Assembly (NCBI GenBank): GCA_000381565.1
Contig: KB906724.1
Coordinates: forward strand, 2,110,801 to 2,174,800
Reading direction: 5' to 3'
DNA from: Oxalobacteraceae bacterium AB_14
Lineage (GTDB): Bacteria; Pseudomonadota; Gammaproteobacteria; Burkholderiales; Burkholderiaceae_D
Length of the DNA: 64,000 bases
Part shown: piece after piece, positions 51,834 through 61,137 of the stretch
Layout of the letters: each line of letters starts with the position of its first letter
How positions within the stretch are numbered: position 1 is the first letter of the stretch
Notes under the pieces: generated by a model
The model's database searches: none
Told to the model about the DNA's origin: nothing
Seen by the model: only the letters and a program-made list of their open reading frames with translations
Position numbers and translations under genes: made by a program

Positions 51834-54245
51834 ATGCGGAAGAACAGGCTGGCGGTGTGGTCCAAGCGTGTCGTAATCGGGTTGGTGGGGTTGATCGTGC
51901 TGGCCATCGCGGCGGGCTGCTTGTATTTACGCGGCAGCCTGGCCCAGTTGGAGGGCACGGTGCAGGCGGCCGGGCTGGAGTCCGGCGCCAGCGTGGCGCG
52001 CGATGAACACGGCGTGCCGGTTATCAGCGGCGGCAGCCGGCTCGACGTGGCCTACGCCACCGGATTCGTCCACGCGCAGGAGCGCTACTTCCAGATGGAT
52101 TTGCTGCGCCGCGTGTCGTCCGGCGAGTTGTCCGAACTGTTCGGCGCGCGCGCACTGCCGCTGGATAAATCCCATCGCCTGCACCGCTTCCGCGCCCGCG
52201 CCGAGCTGGCGCTGGCGGCCATGCCGCCGGCCGACCGCGCGCTGCTGGACCGCTACGTGGCGGGCGTCAACGCCGGCCTGGAAAAGCTGAGCGCCAAGCC
52301 ATTCGAGTACTCGCTGATCGGCATGCCGCCGCGCGCCTGGGCGCCGGCCGATTCGCTGCTGGTGATCTGGGCCATGTACTTCGACCTGCAAGGCAGCCAG
52401 GAGCCGCGCGAGCTGGCGCGCGGCTGGTTCCGCGACCACGCGACGGACGAACAGCGCGCCTTCCTGGCGCCGGAATCGACGCAGTGGGATGCGCCGCTCG
52501 ACGCCCAATCGATTGCCGCGCCGGAGATCGCGATTCCGGCCGCGCCACCCGCATGGTGGGGCAAGCCCAAGGCCGGCGGCGCGGCGCACACCGATCCCAA
52601 GGTGGCGGCGGCGGAATTGCTCAACACCGTGGGCAGCAACAACTGGGCCGTGGCCGGCGCCCGCAGCGACACCGGCGGCGCCATCGTGTCGGACGACATG
52701 CACCTGGGCATCCAGCTGCCGGCGATCTGGTATCGCGCGGCCTTGCAGTTCCCCGACGGGAAGGGCGGCCAGCGCCGCGTGGTCGGCGTTACGCTGCCCG
52801 GCGCACCGGTGGTGGTGGTCGGCAGTAACGGCCACGTGGCCTGGGGCTTCACCAACAGCTACGGCGATTATCTCGACCTGATCAAGCTCGACACCGACCC
52901 GGCCAAGCCCGGACAGGTGCGCACCCAGGCCGGCTGGGAGACCCCGGTGCTGCACGAGGAAACGATATTAATCAAAGGCGAGCCGGCCGCCAAGCTGGCC
53001 GTGCGCGAAACCAGCCTCGGTCCGATCCGCGAGGCCATGGGCCACAGCTACGCCATCCACTGGGTTGCGCACACGGCGGCCGCCGTCAACGTCAACGCCA
53101 GGAACCTGGAGTTCGCCGACACGCTGGAGCAGGCGCTGGCGATCGCGCCGACGATGGGCATCCCGGCGCAGAACTTTGTCGGCGGCGACGACAAGGGCAA
53201 TATCGGCTGGACCATCGCCGGTGCGCTGCCGCGCCGCGCGCCGGCCGGCGTGGCCGCCACCTATCCGCTGTCGGCGGACGACCAGGCCGGCGTCTGGACC
53301 GGCTGGCTCAAACCTGAGGAATATCCGAAGGTCGTCAATCCGGCCGGCGGCCAGCTGGCCACCGCCAACAGCCGCCAGTTGGCGGGCGCCGGCGCGGAGC
53401 TGCTGGGCGACGGCGGCTTCGATCTCGGCGCGCGCACCCACCAGGTACGCGACGACCTGACCGCGCTGGGCCCCAAGACCGACGTGAAAAAAGTCTACGC
53501 CGTCACGCTGGACGACCGCGCCATCTTCATGACGGCCTGGCGCGAGCGCGCCATCGCGGCGCTGGACGGCAAGGCCGTCGAAGGCAACGCGTCACGCGCC
53601 GAAGCGCTGAAGATGTTGAAGGACCGCTGGACCGGCAAGGCCAGCGTGGATTCGGTGGGCTACCGCATCACGCGCGCCTACATGTACGCGCTGTACGACA
53701 TCCTGTTTGAAAGCGCCAACGAGGAAATGGCGAAGATCGATCCCAAGTCCACCATGGCGGCGGTGACCTCGCGCTGGCCGGTGGTGGTGGCCCGTGTGCT
53801 GGACCAGCAGCCGGCCGGCTGGCTGCCGCCGCAGTACGCCAGCTGGCAGGCCTTGCAGCTGGCCGCGCTGGACCGCGTGATCGCCGACCTGACCAGGGAC
53901 GGCAAGCCGCTGGCCAAGGCCACCTGGGGCGAGCGCAATACGGCGGCCAGCGCGCATCCGTTTGCGGCGGTGGTGCCGGTGCTGGGCAAATACCTGAAAG
54001 TGGCGCCGGACATGCTCTCCGGCGACCAGCATATGCCGCGCGTGGCGGGGCCGTCGTTCGGCCAGTCGGAGCGGCTGACGGTGTCGCCGGGCCACGAGGA
54101 GCAGGGCATCTTCAACATGCCGGGCGGGCAGAGCGGCCATCCATTGTCGCCGTACTTCCTGGATGGCCGCGGCGATTGGCTCAGCGGGCGGGAATCGCCG
54201 CTGCTGCCTGGTCCCGCGACGCATACGCTGACGTTTGTGAAGTAG
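51834..54245 (+). CDS. Penicillin acylase family Ntn hydrolase
   Basis: The 803-residue proenzyme has an N-terminal membrane anchor or signal (VVIGLVGLIVLAIAAGCLYL), an alpha-subunit part (RDEHGVPVISGGSRLDVAYATGFVHAQERYFQMDLLRR) and the autocatalytic junction VGSNNWAVAG with Ser268 as N-terminal nucleophile of the beta chain. The beta chain shows VVVVGSNGHVAWGFTNS and GNIGWTIAGALPRR. Family substrates include penicillins and acyl-homoserine lactones. The first Met in a good position is ATG 51834 (GGGGAT upstream); the frame is open from 51768. Its last 65 bp overlap the convergent acyltransferase gene. Confidence 0.88.
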   Translation: MRKNRLAVWSKRVVIGLVGLIVLAIAAGCLYLRGSLAQLEGTVQAAGLESGASVARDEHGVPVISGGSRLDVAYATGFVHAQERYFQMDLLRRVSSGELSELFGARALPLDKSHRLHRFRARAELALAAMPPADRALLDRYVAGVNAGLEKLSAKPFEYSLIGMPPRAWAPADSLLVIWAMYFDLQGSQEPRELARGWFRDHATDEQRAFLAPESTQWDAPLDAQSIAAPEIAIPAAPPAWWGKPKAGGAAHTDPKVAAAELLNTVGSNNWAVAGARSDTGGAIVSDDMHLGIQLPAIWYRAALQFPDGKGGQRRVVGVTLPGAPVVVVGSNGHVAWGFTNSYGDYLDLIKLDTDPAKPGQVRTQAGWETPVLHEETILIKGEPAAKLAVRETSLGPIREAMGHSYAIHWVAHTAAAVNVNARNLEFADTLEQALAIAPTMGIPAQNFVGGDDKGNIGWTIAGALPRRAPAGVAATYPLSADDQAGVWTGWLKPEEYPKVVNPAGGQLATANSRQLAGAGAELLGDGGFDLGARTHQVRDDLTALGPKTDVKKVYAVTLDDRAIFMTAWRERAIAALDGKAVEGNASRAEALKMLKDRWTGKASVDSVGYRITRAYMYALYDILFESANEEMAKIDPKSTMAAVTSRWPVVVARVLDQQPAGWLPPQYASWQALQLAALDRVIADLTRDGKPLAKATWGERNTAASAHPFAAVVPVLGKYLKVAPDMLSGDQHMPRVAGPSFGQSERLTVSPGHEEQGIFNMPGGQSGHPLSPYFLDGRGDWLSGRESPLLPGPATHTLTFVK

Positions 54246-55401
54246 CGCGGCCAAGGCCGAACAGTGGGCGCAGCACGGCGATGCGGCGCACCACTTCGAA
54301 CACGCCGAAGCTGATGGTGAAGGTCAGCACGACCAGCACCACGCCTTCGATGCCGGGCGCCAGCTTCACCGGCTTGAGCCAGTGCGCCATGCCGACGATC
54401 AGCGTCTGGTGCACGATGTAGACCGGGAACACGGCCTCGGTCAGGTAGCGGCGCTTGGCGCTGTCGAAGGCCAGGTGGCGATGGCTGAAGCCGCAGATGG
54501 CCATGATGGGCGCCCATTGCCCGAGGCAGACGAGCATGCGAAACAGCGGTTTCAGTTGCGCGATGATAGGCAGGTTGCCCACGGCATCTGGCATCGCGTT
54601 CAGCACCACCACCACCGCCCAGCTGAACAGCCACAGTCCCAGGCTGGTCCAGCGCAGCTTGTCCACATTGGCCCAGAAGCCCTGTTGCAGCGCCAGCATC
54701 ACGCCCAGCACGAACAGGAAGAAGTAGTGGGCGTGGTTGTACCAGTCGTTGACCAGCGCGTGGGTTTCGGGGAAGGACTCGACCAGCGCATAGCGGGCGA
54801 CGAACAGCACCAGCACCGGCAGCGCGATGATCTTCCAGCCGGTCAGCTGGCGGCCCAGCGTGGCGGACCACGAGCGCAGACGCTCGGCGCCGGCCAGTGC
54901 GGCCACGGCGCCGATCACCATCGTATAGGCCCACAGGTAGATCACGAACCACAGATGGTTCCAGGTTGGCAGGTCAAGGCAGCTGCCGTCCTTGCAGAAG
55001 CCGTGGTAGCCGCTGACGTACAGGCGCATGAAGTCGGCGTAGCTGCCGGCGTAGTTGAGCTTTTCGATCACCTCGAAATATGGCTGCGGCGGCACGATCA
55101 CCAGCATGCCGAACACCAGCGGCACCAGCAGGCGCCAGCTGCGCTGCTTGAGCACGGCGCCGACGCGGATCTTTTGCAGCATGAAGGCGGTGGCGACGCC
55201 GGAGATCATGAACAGCAGGCCTAGTCGCCACGGCGAGGACAACATCATCAGCGGCTCGAGGGCGTCGCTGGCGTACGGGCTCTTGACGTGCCAGCCCCAG
55301 CTCACGTAGTACATGCCGGTGTGGTAGAAGATCAGGACGAAGAACGCGAAGATGCGTATCCAGTCGAGGAAGTACAGGCGCTTGTTTTCGGTAGGGTTCA
55401 T
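54181..55401 (-). CDS. Acyltransferase-3 (OafA/MdoC-like) integral membrane protein
   Basis: A 406-residue protein with about ten helices. The N-terminal KRLYFLDWIRIFAFFVLIFYHTGMYY motif (Asp-Trp-x-Arg and catalytic His) is typical of acyltransferase family 3, which transfers acyl groups from acyl-CoA to sugars or lipids at the membrane. Other parts (NHLWFVIYLWAYTMVIG, YLTEAVFPVYIVHQTLIVGMAHWL) match the MdoC/glucan-modifying branch. Substrate unknown. GGAG lies 8 bases before the ATG. The end of this gene overlaps the 3' end of the acylase gene on the other strand. Confidence 0.88.
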   Translation of the reverse strand: MNPTENKRLYFLDWIRIFAFFVLIFYHTGMYYVSWGWHVKSPYASDALEPLMMLSSPWRLGLLFMISGVATAFMLQKIRVGAVLKQRSWRLLVPLVFGMLVIVPPQPYFEVIEKLNYAGSYADFMRLYVSGYHGFCKDGSCLDLPTWNHLWFVIYLWAYTMVIGAVAALAGAERLRSWSATLGRQLTGWKIIALPVLVLFVARYALVESFPETHALVNDWYNHAHYFFLFVLGVMLALQQGFWANVDKLRWTSLGLWLFSWAVVVVLNAMPDAVGNLPIIAQLKPLFRMLVCLGQWAPIMAICGFSHRHLAFDSAKRRYLTEAVFPVYIVHQTLIVGMAHWLKPVKLAPGIEGVVLVVLTFTISFGVFEVVRRIAVLRPLFGLGRATSQTSAYASRDQAAAAIPAR

Positions 55402-55499
55402 GGGGCTCGCTCCAGGTTGAATGAAGCCAGTCTAGCGAGGCTCCGCGGCCGGCGTCCAGTGCGCTGGGGCGAGCCGGGATGCCGGCGGGGCGAGCCGGT

Positions 55500-56267
55500 T
55501 TATTGGCCTTGCAACCGTTCCATGACCCCGGCACGGTACTGGCGCGAGCAGGGCACGCGCACGCCGCTGCGCAGCACCAGTTCGCCGTCGCCCTTGTCGC
55601 GGTGCTGCACGCTGGCGATCCAGTCCAGCTGCACGGCGGCGCGCCGGTGGCAGCGCTGGAAGCGCGGCCCGAGCTTGTCGACCAGGCCGGCCAGGGTCTG
55701 GCGCATCAGCGGCTGGCCGTCGGCGGTGTGCAGCACGACGTAGTTGTCGGCCGTTTCGATCCACTGGATCTGTTCGACCTTGACGATGCGGGTGCCGCCC
55801 CGTTCCGGAATCAGCAGCTGGCTGATGGCGGGCAGCGGATGCGATGGCGCAGGGAGGGTTGCTTCGACGGGCGTTGGCGACATGGGCTGGACGGCCAGGG
55901 CGGCGCGCTGCTGGGCGAGGCGTTCGCGCACGCGCTGGAGGGCGCGTTGCAGGCGCTGCTGGTCGTAGGGTTTGAGCAGGTAGTCGATGGCGTTGGCGTC
56001 GAAGGCGCGGATCGCGTATTCGTCGTAGGCGGTGACGAACACCACCAGCGGCGCCGGCGCCGGCAGCGAGGCCGCCACTTCCAGGCCGGTGATCTCCGGC
56101 ATCTGGATGTCGAGCAGCAGCAGGTCGGGCGCGAAGCCGGGCAGGCGCTCGAGCGCGTCGACGCCGTCGCGGGCCTCGTCGATGGCGCTGATGTCCGGCT
56201 CCAGCTCCAGCAGGCGCCGCATCTTGTCGCGCGCGGGGCGCTCGTCGTCGACGATCAGGACGCGCAT
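55500..56267 (-). CDS. LytTR response regulator (AlgR/LytR type)
   Basis: The 255-residue protein has a receiver domain (MRVLIVDDERPARDKMRRLLEL, phospho-Asp in LLLLDIQMPEITG near residue 53, Lys in YLLKPYD) and a C-terminal LytTR DNA-binding domain (RIVKVEQIQWIETADNYVVLHTADG...FQRCHRRAAVQLDWIASVQ). The pair receiver plus LytTR controls cell-surface or twitching genes in many bacteria. It is translated with the upstream histidine kinase: the gene starts 13 bp inside that gene's end. The linker of about 40 residues is Ala/Pro-rich. Confidence 0.93.
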   Translation of the reverse strand: MRVLIVDDERPARDKMRRLLELEPDISAIDEARDGVDALERLPGFAPDLLLLDIQMPEITGLEVAASLPAPAPLVVFVTAYDEYAIRAFDANAIDYLLKPYDQQRLQRALQRVRERLAQQRAALAVQPMSPTPVEATLPAPSHPLPAISQLLIPERGGTRIVKVEQIQWIETADNYVVLHTADGQPLMRQTLAGLVDKLGPRFQRCHRRAAVQLDWIASVQHRDKGDGELVLRSGVRVPCSRQYRAGVMERLQGQ

Positions 56268-57331
56268 GGCAAGCGCATTTCTGCCCGCACGCCGGCGGGC
56301 GACAGCTGGATCAAATCAAAGGAGGCGCCGGCGCCGTGCAGGGCCGCCAGCCGCTCGCGCAGGTTGCGCACGCCGATGCCGGCGCCGGGCTGCGGGTCGG
56401 GCGCCGCGCCAGCGGCCGGCAGCATGCCGCCGTCGTCCTCGAGCCGCAGCAGCATCGCGCCGTGCTCGCGGCTGGCCGAGATGGTGATGCCGGTGGCCTG
56501 GCGGCGGCGTTCGACGGTGTGCTTGAAGATGTTCTCCAGCAGCGGCTGCATGCTCATCACCGGCACCTGGCAGCCCAGCAGCGCCTCGTCGATCTGCCAG
56601 GTTATGTGCACGCGGTCGGAGAAGCGTTCGCTCATCAGGGCGGCGTAGCCGCGCAGCAGGCGCAGCTCCATCTCCAGCGTGACCTGGTGCTGCTCGCTGA
56701 CGTCGAGCGTGGCGCGCAGCACGTCGGCCAGCTGGATCAGCATCGCATCGGCGCGTGCCACGTCGCTGTGCATCAGCGAGGAAATGGTGTTGAGGGCGTT
56801 GAACAGGAAGTGCGGCTGCATCTGCTGGGTAAGCCACAGCAGCTGGGCCTCGCGCAGCGAGGCGTTGACGCGCTCGACGCGCAGCTTCTCGTTCTGCATG
56901 GCGTGGTACGACAGCACACCGAACATGATGGTGGCGAAGATGCTGAAGAAGACCGTCATCTTCACGTCTTCGTACAGGAAGGTTTGCGGCCACGGCAGGT
57001 GGTCGTAGGTTTCGCCGGCCAGCGCGTACACGCTTTGGCGGATGCCGAAGGCGATGGGTACGAACAGCACCCAGTAGATTGGCAGCCACACCAGCTGGCG
57101 CGCGAACCAGCGCAGCGGCTGCGCCAGCAGATGGTCGTACTTGCGGGTGAAATGGCGCTGGGCCAGCAGCAGCAAGGTGCCGGTCAGCGCGGACGAGCTC
57201 TCCCACAGGATAGGCTTCCACACGCCGTGCTGATGGTCGCGCAGGTATTCCTGAACGGCGGTGACGTTCATCAGCAGCCAGAACAGGATCCAGGCGGCGG
57301 CGATGGTGATTTGTGTGCGCTTCGGTAGCAT
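56255..57331 (-). CDS. Sensor histidine kinase of the LytS/AlgZ type
   Basis: The 358-residue kinase has four membrane helices in its first 160 residues (AAWILFWLLMNVTAV, LVWLPIYWVLFVPIAFGI, VFFSIFATIMFGVLSYHA among them), then the HisKA_7 type phosphorylation motif QMQPHFLFNALNTISSLMHSD with His near residue 189, and an ATPase domain (N box QPLLENIFKHT, G boxes LEDDGG and GAGIGVRNLRERL). It phosphorylates the LytTR regulator encoded directly after it. The signal is unknown, perhaps membrane state. It follows the Na+/H+ antiporter gene after 49 bp on the same strand. Confidence 0.92.
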   Translation of the reverse strand: MLPKRTQITIAAAWILFWLLMNVTAVQEYLRDHQHGVWKPILWESSSALTGTLLLLAQRHFTRKYDHLLAQPLRWFARQLVWLPIYWVLFVPIAFGIRQSVYALAGETYDHLPWPQTFLYEDVKMTVFFSIFATIMFGVLSYHAMQNEKLRVERVNASLREAQLLWLTQQMQPHFLFNALNTISSLMHSDVARADAMLIQLADVLRATLDVSEQHQVTLEMELRLLRGYAALMSERFSDRVHITWQIDEALLGCQVPVMSMQPLLENIFKHTVERRRQATGITISASREHGAMLLRLEDDGGMLPAAGAAPDPQPGAGIGVRNLRERLAALHGAGASFDLIQLSPAGVRAEMRLPCAS

Positions 57332-57380
57332 GGCCCAGATGATTACCGATTCTTATTAATACGTCAATGTGCCGGAAAGA

Positions 57381-59015
57381 CTAGCGGTAGCGCGCTTCCA
57401 CCAGGTCGATCTCGCGCACCAGCTTGCGCGAGATCTCGTCGGAGATGTGGTCGTGCCGCGCCAGGTCGTAGACGGCGTGGCGCTCAGCCTCCAGCGCCGC
57501 CAGCCGCAGTTCCTTCTCGGCGTGGTCGGTCTTGCGCCAGGCGGCGTCGTTGTCGGGATCGACTTCGCGCAGCTTGTGCTGGTAGAAGGCGATGATGCGC
57601 GCCGCCGCCTGCGGATACACCTCGGGGTCGACGCAGGAATCGGCCTCCATCAGGGCGATCTGGGTCTGCTCGACAGCGGCGATGGCGGCGTTGGCCGCCG
57701 CGCGCCGCGCCAGGTCTTCCTCCTGCTGCTGCTCCGGCGAGGCCGGGAAGGTCATGCCGGCCAACAGGCGCGGCAGGCCCAGGCTGGCCACCAGCAGCGA
57801 CACCAGGATCACCGAGCAGGCCAGGAAGATGGTCAGCGCGCGCGCCGGGAAGGGCGAGCCGTCGGGCAGGGCCAGCGGCAGCGTCAGCACACCGGCCAGC
57901 GTGATGGCGCCGCGCGCGCCGGCCAGCGTGGTCGCCAGCAGCAGGCGTGGATTGATCTTCATGCGCGGCTGGTTGCGCATCTTCTGCTGGTAGATGGTCA
58001 ACCGCAGCGAGGCCCATACCCATAGCATGCGCAGCACCAGCAGGCCGACGTTGATGGCCACTGCGTACACCGCCAGCCACCACGGATTCAGATGGCCGCT
58101 CTCCTCGATGGTGGCGCTGGCGCCGCGGAAGATGTCGGGCAGCTGTTCGCCCAGCAGTACGAACATGATGCCGTTCAGCGCGAACTGCACCGTGTCCCAC
58201 ACGGCCGCGCGCTGGATGCGGGTGTTGGCCAGCGTGTGGCCGCTCAGCTCCGCGTAGCTCATGGTGATGCCGGCCGCCACCGCCGCCAGGATGCCGGAGG
58301 CGTGCAGGCGCTCCGCCACCAGGTAGGCGCCGAACGGCAGCAGCAGGCTGACCAGGATGGGCGAGCCCACCGGCTCGCCGTAGCGGCAGCTGAGCCAGTG
58401 CTGCATGCGCGTCACCAGCATCGTCACGGCGACGCCGGCGCCTATGCCGGCCACCACCAGCCAGACGAAGGTGAGGGCGGCGCTGCTGATCGAGAAGGCG
58501 CCGGTCAGCGCGGCGGCCACGGCGAAGCGGAAGCACACCAGCCCGGAGGCGTCGTTGAGCAGCGATTCTCCCTCCAGGATGTGCATCAGGCGCTTGGGGA
58601 TGGGCGTGGTGGCGGCGATGGCGCTGACGGCGACCGGATCGGTCGGCGAGATGATGGCGGCCAGCGCGAAGGCGACCGCCAGCGGCATGGCCGGGATCAG
58701 CCAGTGGATCAGGAAGCCGGCGCCGATGACGGTGAAGATCACCAGCCCCAGCGCCAGCTCCAGGATGGTGCCCTTGTCGCGCAGCAGGCCGCTCTTGGGG
58801 ATGCGCCAGCCGTCCAGGAACAGCAGCGGCGGCAGGAACACCAGGAAGAACAGGTCCGGCTCCAGGTCGACGCCGCGCGTGGACTTGGCGGCGATCAGCG
58901 CGCCGAGCGCGATCTGCACCAGCGGCAGCGGCACCGCGCGCGGCAGGAAGCGGGTCAGATAGGCGCTGGCCACCACCGCCAGCAGCATCACCAGCACGAC
59001 TTCGATCGAATCCAT
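57381..59015 (-). CDS. Na+/H+ antiporter, CPA1 (NhaP/YjcE-like) family
   Basis: A 544-residue transporter with about 12 helices and a cytoplasmic C-terminal tail (about 130 residues, Glu/Arg-rich). The motifs FFLVFLPPLLFLDGWR and ALAAIISPTDPVAVSAIA are typical of CPA1; EGESLLNDASGLVCFRFA carries the conserved Asn-Asp pair of the ion site. It exchanges Na+ for H+ at the inner membrane. Start at 59015 has a weak ribosome site (GGAATGGG). The tail may regulate activity by pH. A divergent tRNA gene lies upstream. Confidence 0.93.
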   Translation of the reverse strand: MDSIEVVLVMLLAVVASAYLTRFLPRAVPLPLVQIALGALIAAKSTRGVDLEPDLFFLVFLPPLLFLDGWRIPKSGLLRDKGTILELALGLVIFTVIGAGFLIHWLIPAMPLAVAFALAAIISPTDPVAVSAIAATTPIPKRLMHILEGESLLNDASGLVCFRFAVAAALTGAFSISSAALTFVWLVVAGIGAGVAVTMLVTRMQHWLSCRYGEPVGSPILVSLLLPFGAYLVAERLHASGILAAVAAGITMSYAELSGHTLANTRIQRAAVWDTVQFALNGIMFVLLGEQLPDIFRGASATIEESGHLNPWWLAVYAVAINVGLLVLRMLWVWASLRLTIYQQKMRNQPRMKINPRLLLATTLAGARGAITLAGVLTLPLALPDGSPFPARALTIFLACSVILVSLLVASLGLPRLLAGMTFPASPEQQQEEDLARRAAANAAIAAVEQTQIALMEADSCVDPEVYPQAAARIIAFYQHKLREVDPDNDAAWRKTDHAEKELRLAALEAERHAVYDLARHDHISDEISRKLVREIDLVEARYR

Positions 59016-59129
59016 CCCATTCCTTCATCATTGCGAAATGTTAGCCAGCTTACACCATCGATGGTTTTGTAAAAAGTTGGAGCTGAGCACTAGTAAAGTC
59101 GAGATCTTTCTGTCATAATTTCGTCTTCT

Positions 59130-59205
59130 GCGGGAGTAGCTCAGTTGGTAGAGCGCAACCTTGCCAAGGTTGAGGTCGAGAGTTCGAGACTCTTCTCCCG
59201 CTCCA
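59130..59205 (+). tRNA. tRNA-Gly (anticodon GCC)
   Basis: A 76-nt cloverleaf: acceptor stem GCGGGAG / CTCCCGC, D loop AGCTCAGTTGGTAGAGC, anticodon stem CAACC/GGTTG with loop TTGCCAA (anticodon GCC at 59163-59165), T arm GAGAGTTCGAGACTCT, and encoded CCA at 59203-59205. A terminator follows. Confidence 0.97.
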
Positions 59206-59223
59206 GAATTCGGTAGCACATTA

Positions 59224-59250
59224 AAAGGAAGCCCGCGGGCTTCCTTTTTT
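59224..59250 (+). terminator. Intrinsic terminator after tRNA-Gly
   Basis: AAAAGGAAGCCCG pairs with CGGGCTTCCTTTT in a perfect palindrome followed by extra T residues; the working hairpin is GGAAGCC-CGCG-GGCTTCC. Placed 19 bases after the CCA end. Confidence 0.92.
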
Positions 59251-59376
59251 GCGTCTGCACGGCCGGCAAACGTTGTATCTCGTGCTGTAAAACAATATCT
59301 CTACTGTCAAAGTGTGACGGGGGCAGTGGCAGCCGCTATACTTGCTACGAAGCTACCACCGACGGAGACGAAATCT

Positions 59377-60339
59377 ATGAAATCAGTTCAGCAGGAAGTT
59401 GATGAGCGCAGTAACCTGACCAACTCCAATAAATTCGAACTGCTACTGTTCCGCCTTGGCGCCGACGCCAACGGCGAACATTCCGAGTTGTTCGGTATTA
59501 ACGTCTTCAAAATCCGCGAAATCGTCGCGATGCCGGAAGTGACTGCAGTGGCCGGGTCCCCGCCACATATGCTGGGCGTCGTCAATCTGCGCGGACAAAT
59601 CATCACGGTGCTGGATTTGCCAGGCATCGTCGGCGTGACCCCAAAAACCGGTCTGAACATCATGTTGGTCACCGAGTTCGCCCGCACCACCCAGGCCTTC
59701 GCCGTGGAATCGGTGGATGAGATCGTGCGCCTGGACTGGAGCCAGGTGCTGACCGCCGAAGGCACCGCCGGCGGCAAGGTCACCAGTATCGCCCGCGTCG
59801 ACGGCGACGTGCAGAACACCCGCCTGGCGCAGGTGCTGGACGTGGAAACCATCCTGCGCGAGCTGGTGCCGGCCGAAGGCAAGGACGTCGATCCGGAAAC
59901 GATCGGCCCTAAAGTCATCCTCAAGCCGGGCGCGGTGATCCTGGCGGCGGACGATTCCGTGGTCGCCCGCAACCTGATCGAGAAGGGCCTGGAAGCGATG
60001 GGGGCGCACTTCATCATGACCAAGTCCGGCAAGGAAGCCTGGGATCGCCTGCAGCATATCTCCGACGGCGCCAAGGCCGAAGGCGTGCCGATCACCGACC
60101 GCGTCGCCATGGTGCTGACCGACCTGGAAATGCCGGAGATGGACGGCTTCACGCTGACCCGCCTGATCAAGCAGGATGCGCGCTTCGCCAAGATTCCCGT
60201 GGTGATCCATTCCTCGTTGTCGGGCAAGACCAACGAAGACCACGTCAAGGGCGTGGGCGCGGATGCTTACGTGGCCAAGTTCTCGGCCGAGGAGCTGGCG
60301 GGCACCATCCGCACGGTGCTGGGCAAAGCGGGCGTGTAA
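59377..60339 (+). CDS. cheV: Chemotaxis protein CheV (CheW + receiver)
   Basis: The 320-residue product joins a CheW-like domain (residues 20-165: LLLFRLGADANGEHSELFGINVFKIREIVAMPEVT, VVNLRGQIITVLDLPGIVG) to a receiver domain (from about 190: GAVILAADDSVVARNLIEKGLEAMG, phospho-Asp in MVLTDLEMPEMDGF, Lys-like site in AYVAKFSAEELA). It couples receptors to CheA and dampens the signal. GGAGA precedes ATG 59377; the open frame upstream runs through the tRNA and is not coding. No other che genes are in the window, so it is a free-standing adaptor, followed by a terminator. Confidence 0.94.
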   Translation: MKSVQQEVDERSNLTNSNKFELLLFRLGADANGEHSELFGINVFKIREIVAMPEVTAVAGSPPHMLGVVNLRGQIITVLDLPGIVGVTPKTGLNIMLVTEFARTTQAFAVESVDEIVRLDWSQVLTAEGTAGGKVTSIARVDGDVQNTRLAQVLDVETILRELVPAEGKDVDPETIGPKVILKPGAVILAADDSVVARNLIEKGLEAMGAHFIMTKSGKEAWDRLQHISDGAKAEGVPITDRVAMVLTDLEMPEMDGFTLTRLIKQDARFAKIPVVIHSSLSGKTNEDHVKGVGADAYVAKFSAEELAGTIRTVLGKAGV

Positions 60340-60371
60340 GCACGCCGACGCGAACAAGGGTACTATCGGAG

Positions 60372-60401
60372 GGCCGTGACGGCGACGTCACGGCCTTTTT
60401 T
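60372..60401 (+). terminator. Intrinsic terminator after cheV
   Basis: GGCCGTGACG pairs with CGTCACGGCC over the loop GCGA, followed by six T. It sits between cheV and the DJ-1/PfpI gene. Confidence 0.92.
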
Positions 60402-60429
60402 CGTTTTTCATTTCTCGAAAGGATATACC

Positions 60430-61011
60430 GTGGCGGCTAAGAAAATACTGTTTCTGACGGGCGACTTTGCAGAGGACTACGAAACCATGGTGCCGTTCCA
60501 GGCGCTGCAGATGGTGGGCCATGCGGTGCACGCGGTGTGCCCCGACAAGCGGGCCGGCGACACCATCAAGACCGCCATCCATGACTTCGAGGGCGACCAG
60601 ACCTACACGGAAAAGCCGGGCCACCTGTTCGCGCTCAACGCCAGCTTCGCCGATGTCGACGTGGCCAATTATGATGCGCTGATGATCGCGGGCGGGCGCG
60701 CGCCGGAATACCTGCGGCTCAATCCGCGCGTGATCGAGATCGTGCAGCAGTTCGCCGCCGCCAACAAGCCGATCGCCGCCGTGTGCCACGGCGCGCAATT
60801 GCTGGCGGCGGCCGACGTCATCCGCGGCAAGACCATCTCGGCCTATCCGGCCTGCGCGCCCGAGGTCAAGCTGGCCGGCGCCAGCTACGCCGACATTCCC
60901 GTGGACCAGGCTGTCACCGACGGCAACTTCGTCACCGCGCCGGCCTGGCCCGCGCACCCGGCGTGGCTGGGCCAGTTCCTGCAGCGCCTGGGCACGGAAA
61001 TCAAGCTGTGA
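60430..61011 (+). CDS. DJ-1/PfpI family protein (GTG start)
   Basis: A 193-residue class I glutamine-amidotransferase-like protein: [28 protein letters not shown] at the N terminus, conserved Glu in [26 protein letters not shown], and the nucleophile Cys in [12 protein letters not shown] (about residue 120). Family members act as chaperones, glyoxalases/deglycases or proteases. The start is GTG 60430, since AAAGGA lies at 60418-60423 and family proteins start with KKI; an ATG at 60376 would lie inside the terminator. Function beyond the family is unknown. Confidence 0.88.
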   Translation: MAAKKILFLTGDFAEDYETMVPFQALQMVGHAVHAVCPDKRAGDTIKTAIHDFEGDQTYTEKPGHLFALNASFADVDVANYDALMIAGGRAPEYLRLNPRVIEIVQQFAAANKPIAAVCHGAQLLAAADVIRGKTISAYPACAPEVKLAGASYADIPVDQAVTDGNFVTAPAWPAHPAWLGQFLQRLGTEIKL

Positions 61012-61030
61012 GCATGGTAGTCTGACCGCC

Positions 61031-61126
61031 GTCGTTCCGCAGCGGCGGACCGCCGCGCACGCGGGAACCCATACGTCGCATGACTAGCGGCGCAGCATGG
61101 ATTCCCGCCTGCGCGGGAATGACGGA
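61031..61126. repeat. Dispersed hairpin repeat, inverted pair (copy E, left unit altered)
   Basis: Right unit 61097-61126 reads CATGGATTCCCGC, CTGC, GCGGGAATGACGG. The left unit (61031-61071) has the arms GTCGTTCC and GCGGGAACCCAT but is interrupted by an additional GC-rich stretch of about 15 bases. This is the fifth copy of the intergenic repeat family seen in the window. Confidence 0.75.
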
Positions 61127-61137
61127 TTGGAGGTGCG

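Noticed and set aside
59161..59376. N-terminal extension of CheV through the tRNA
   Set aside because: It would translate the tRNA and its terminator; the proper start with GGAGA is 59377.
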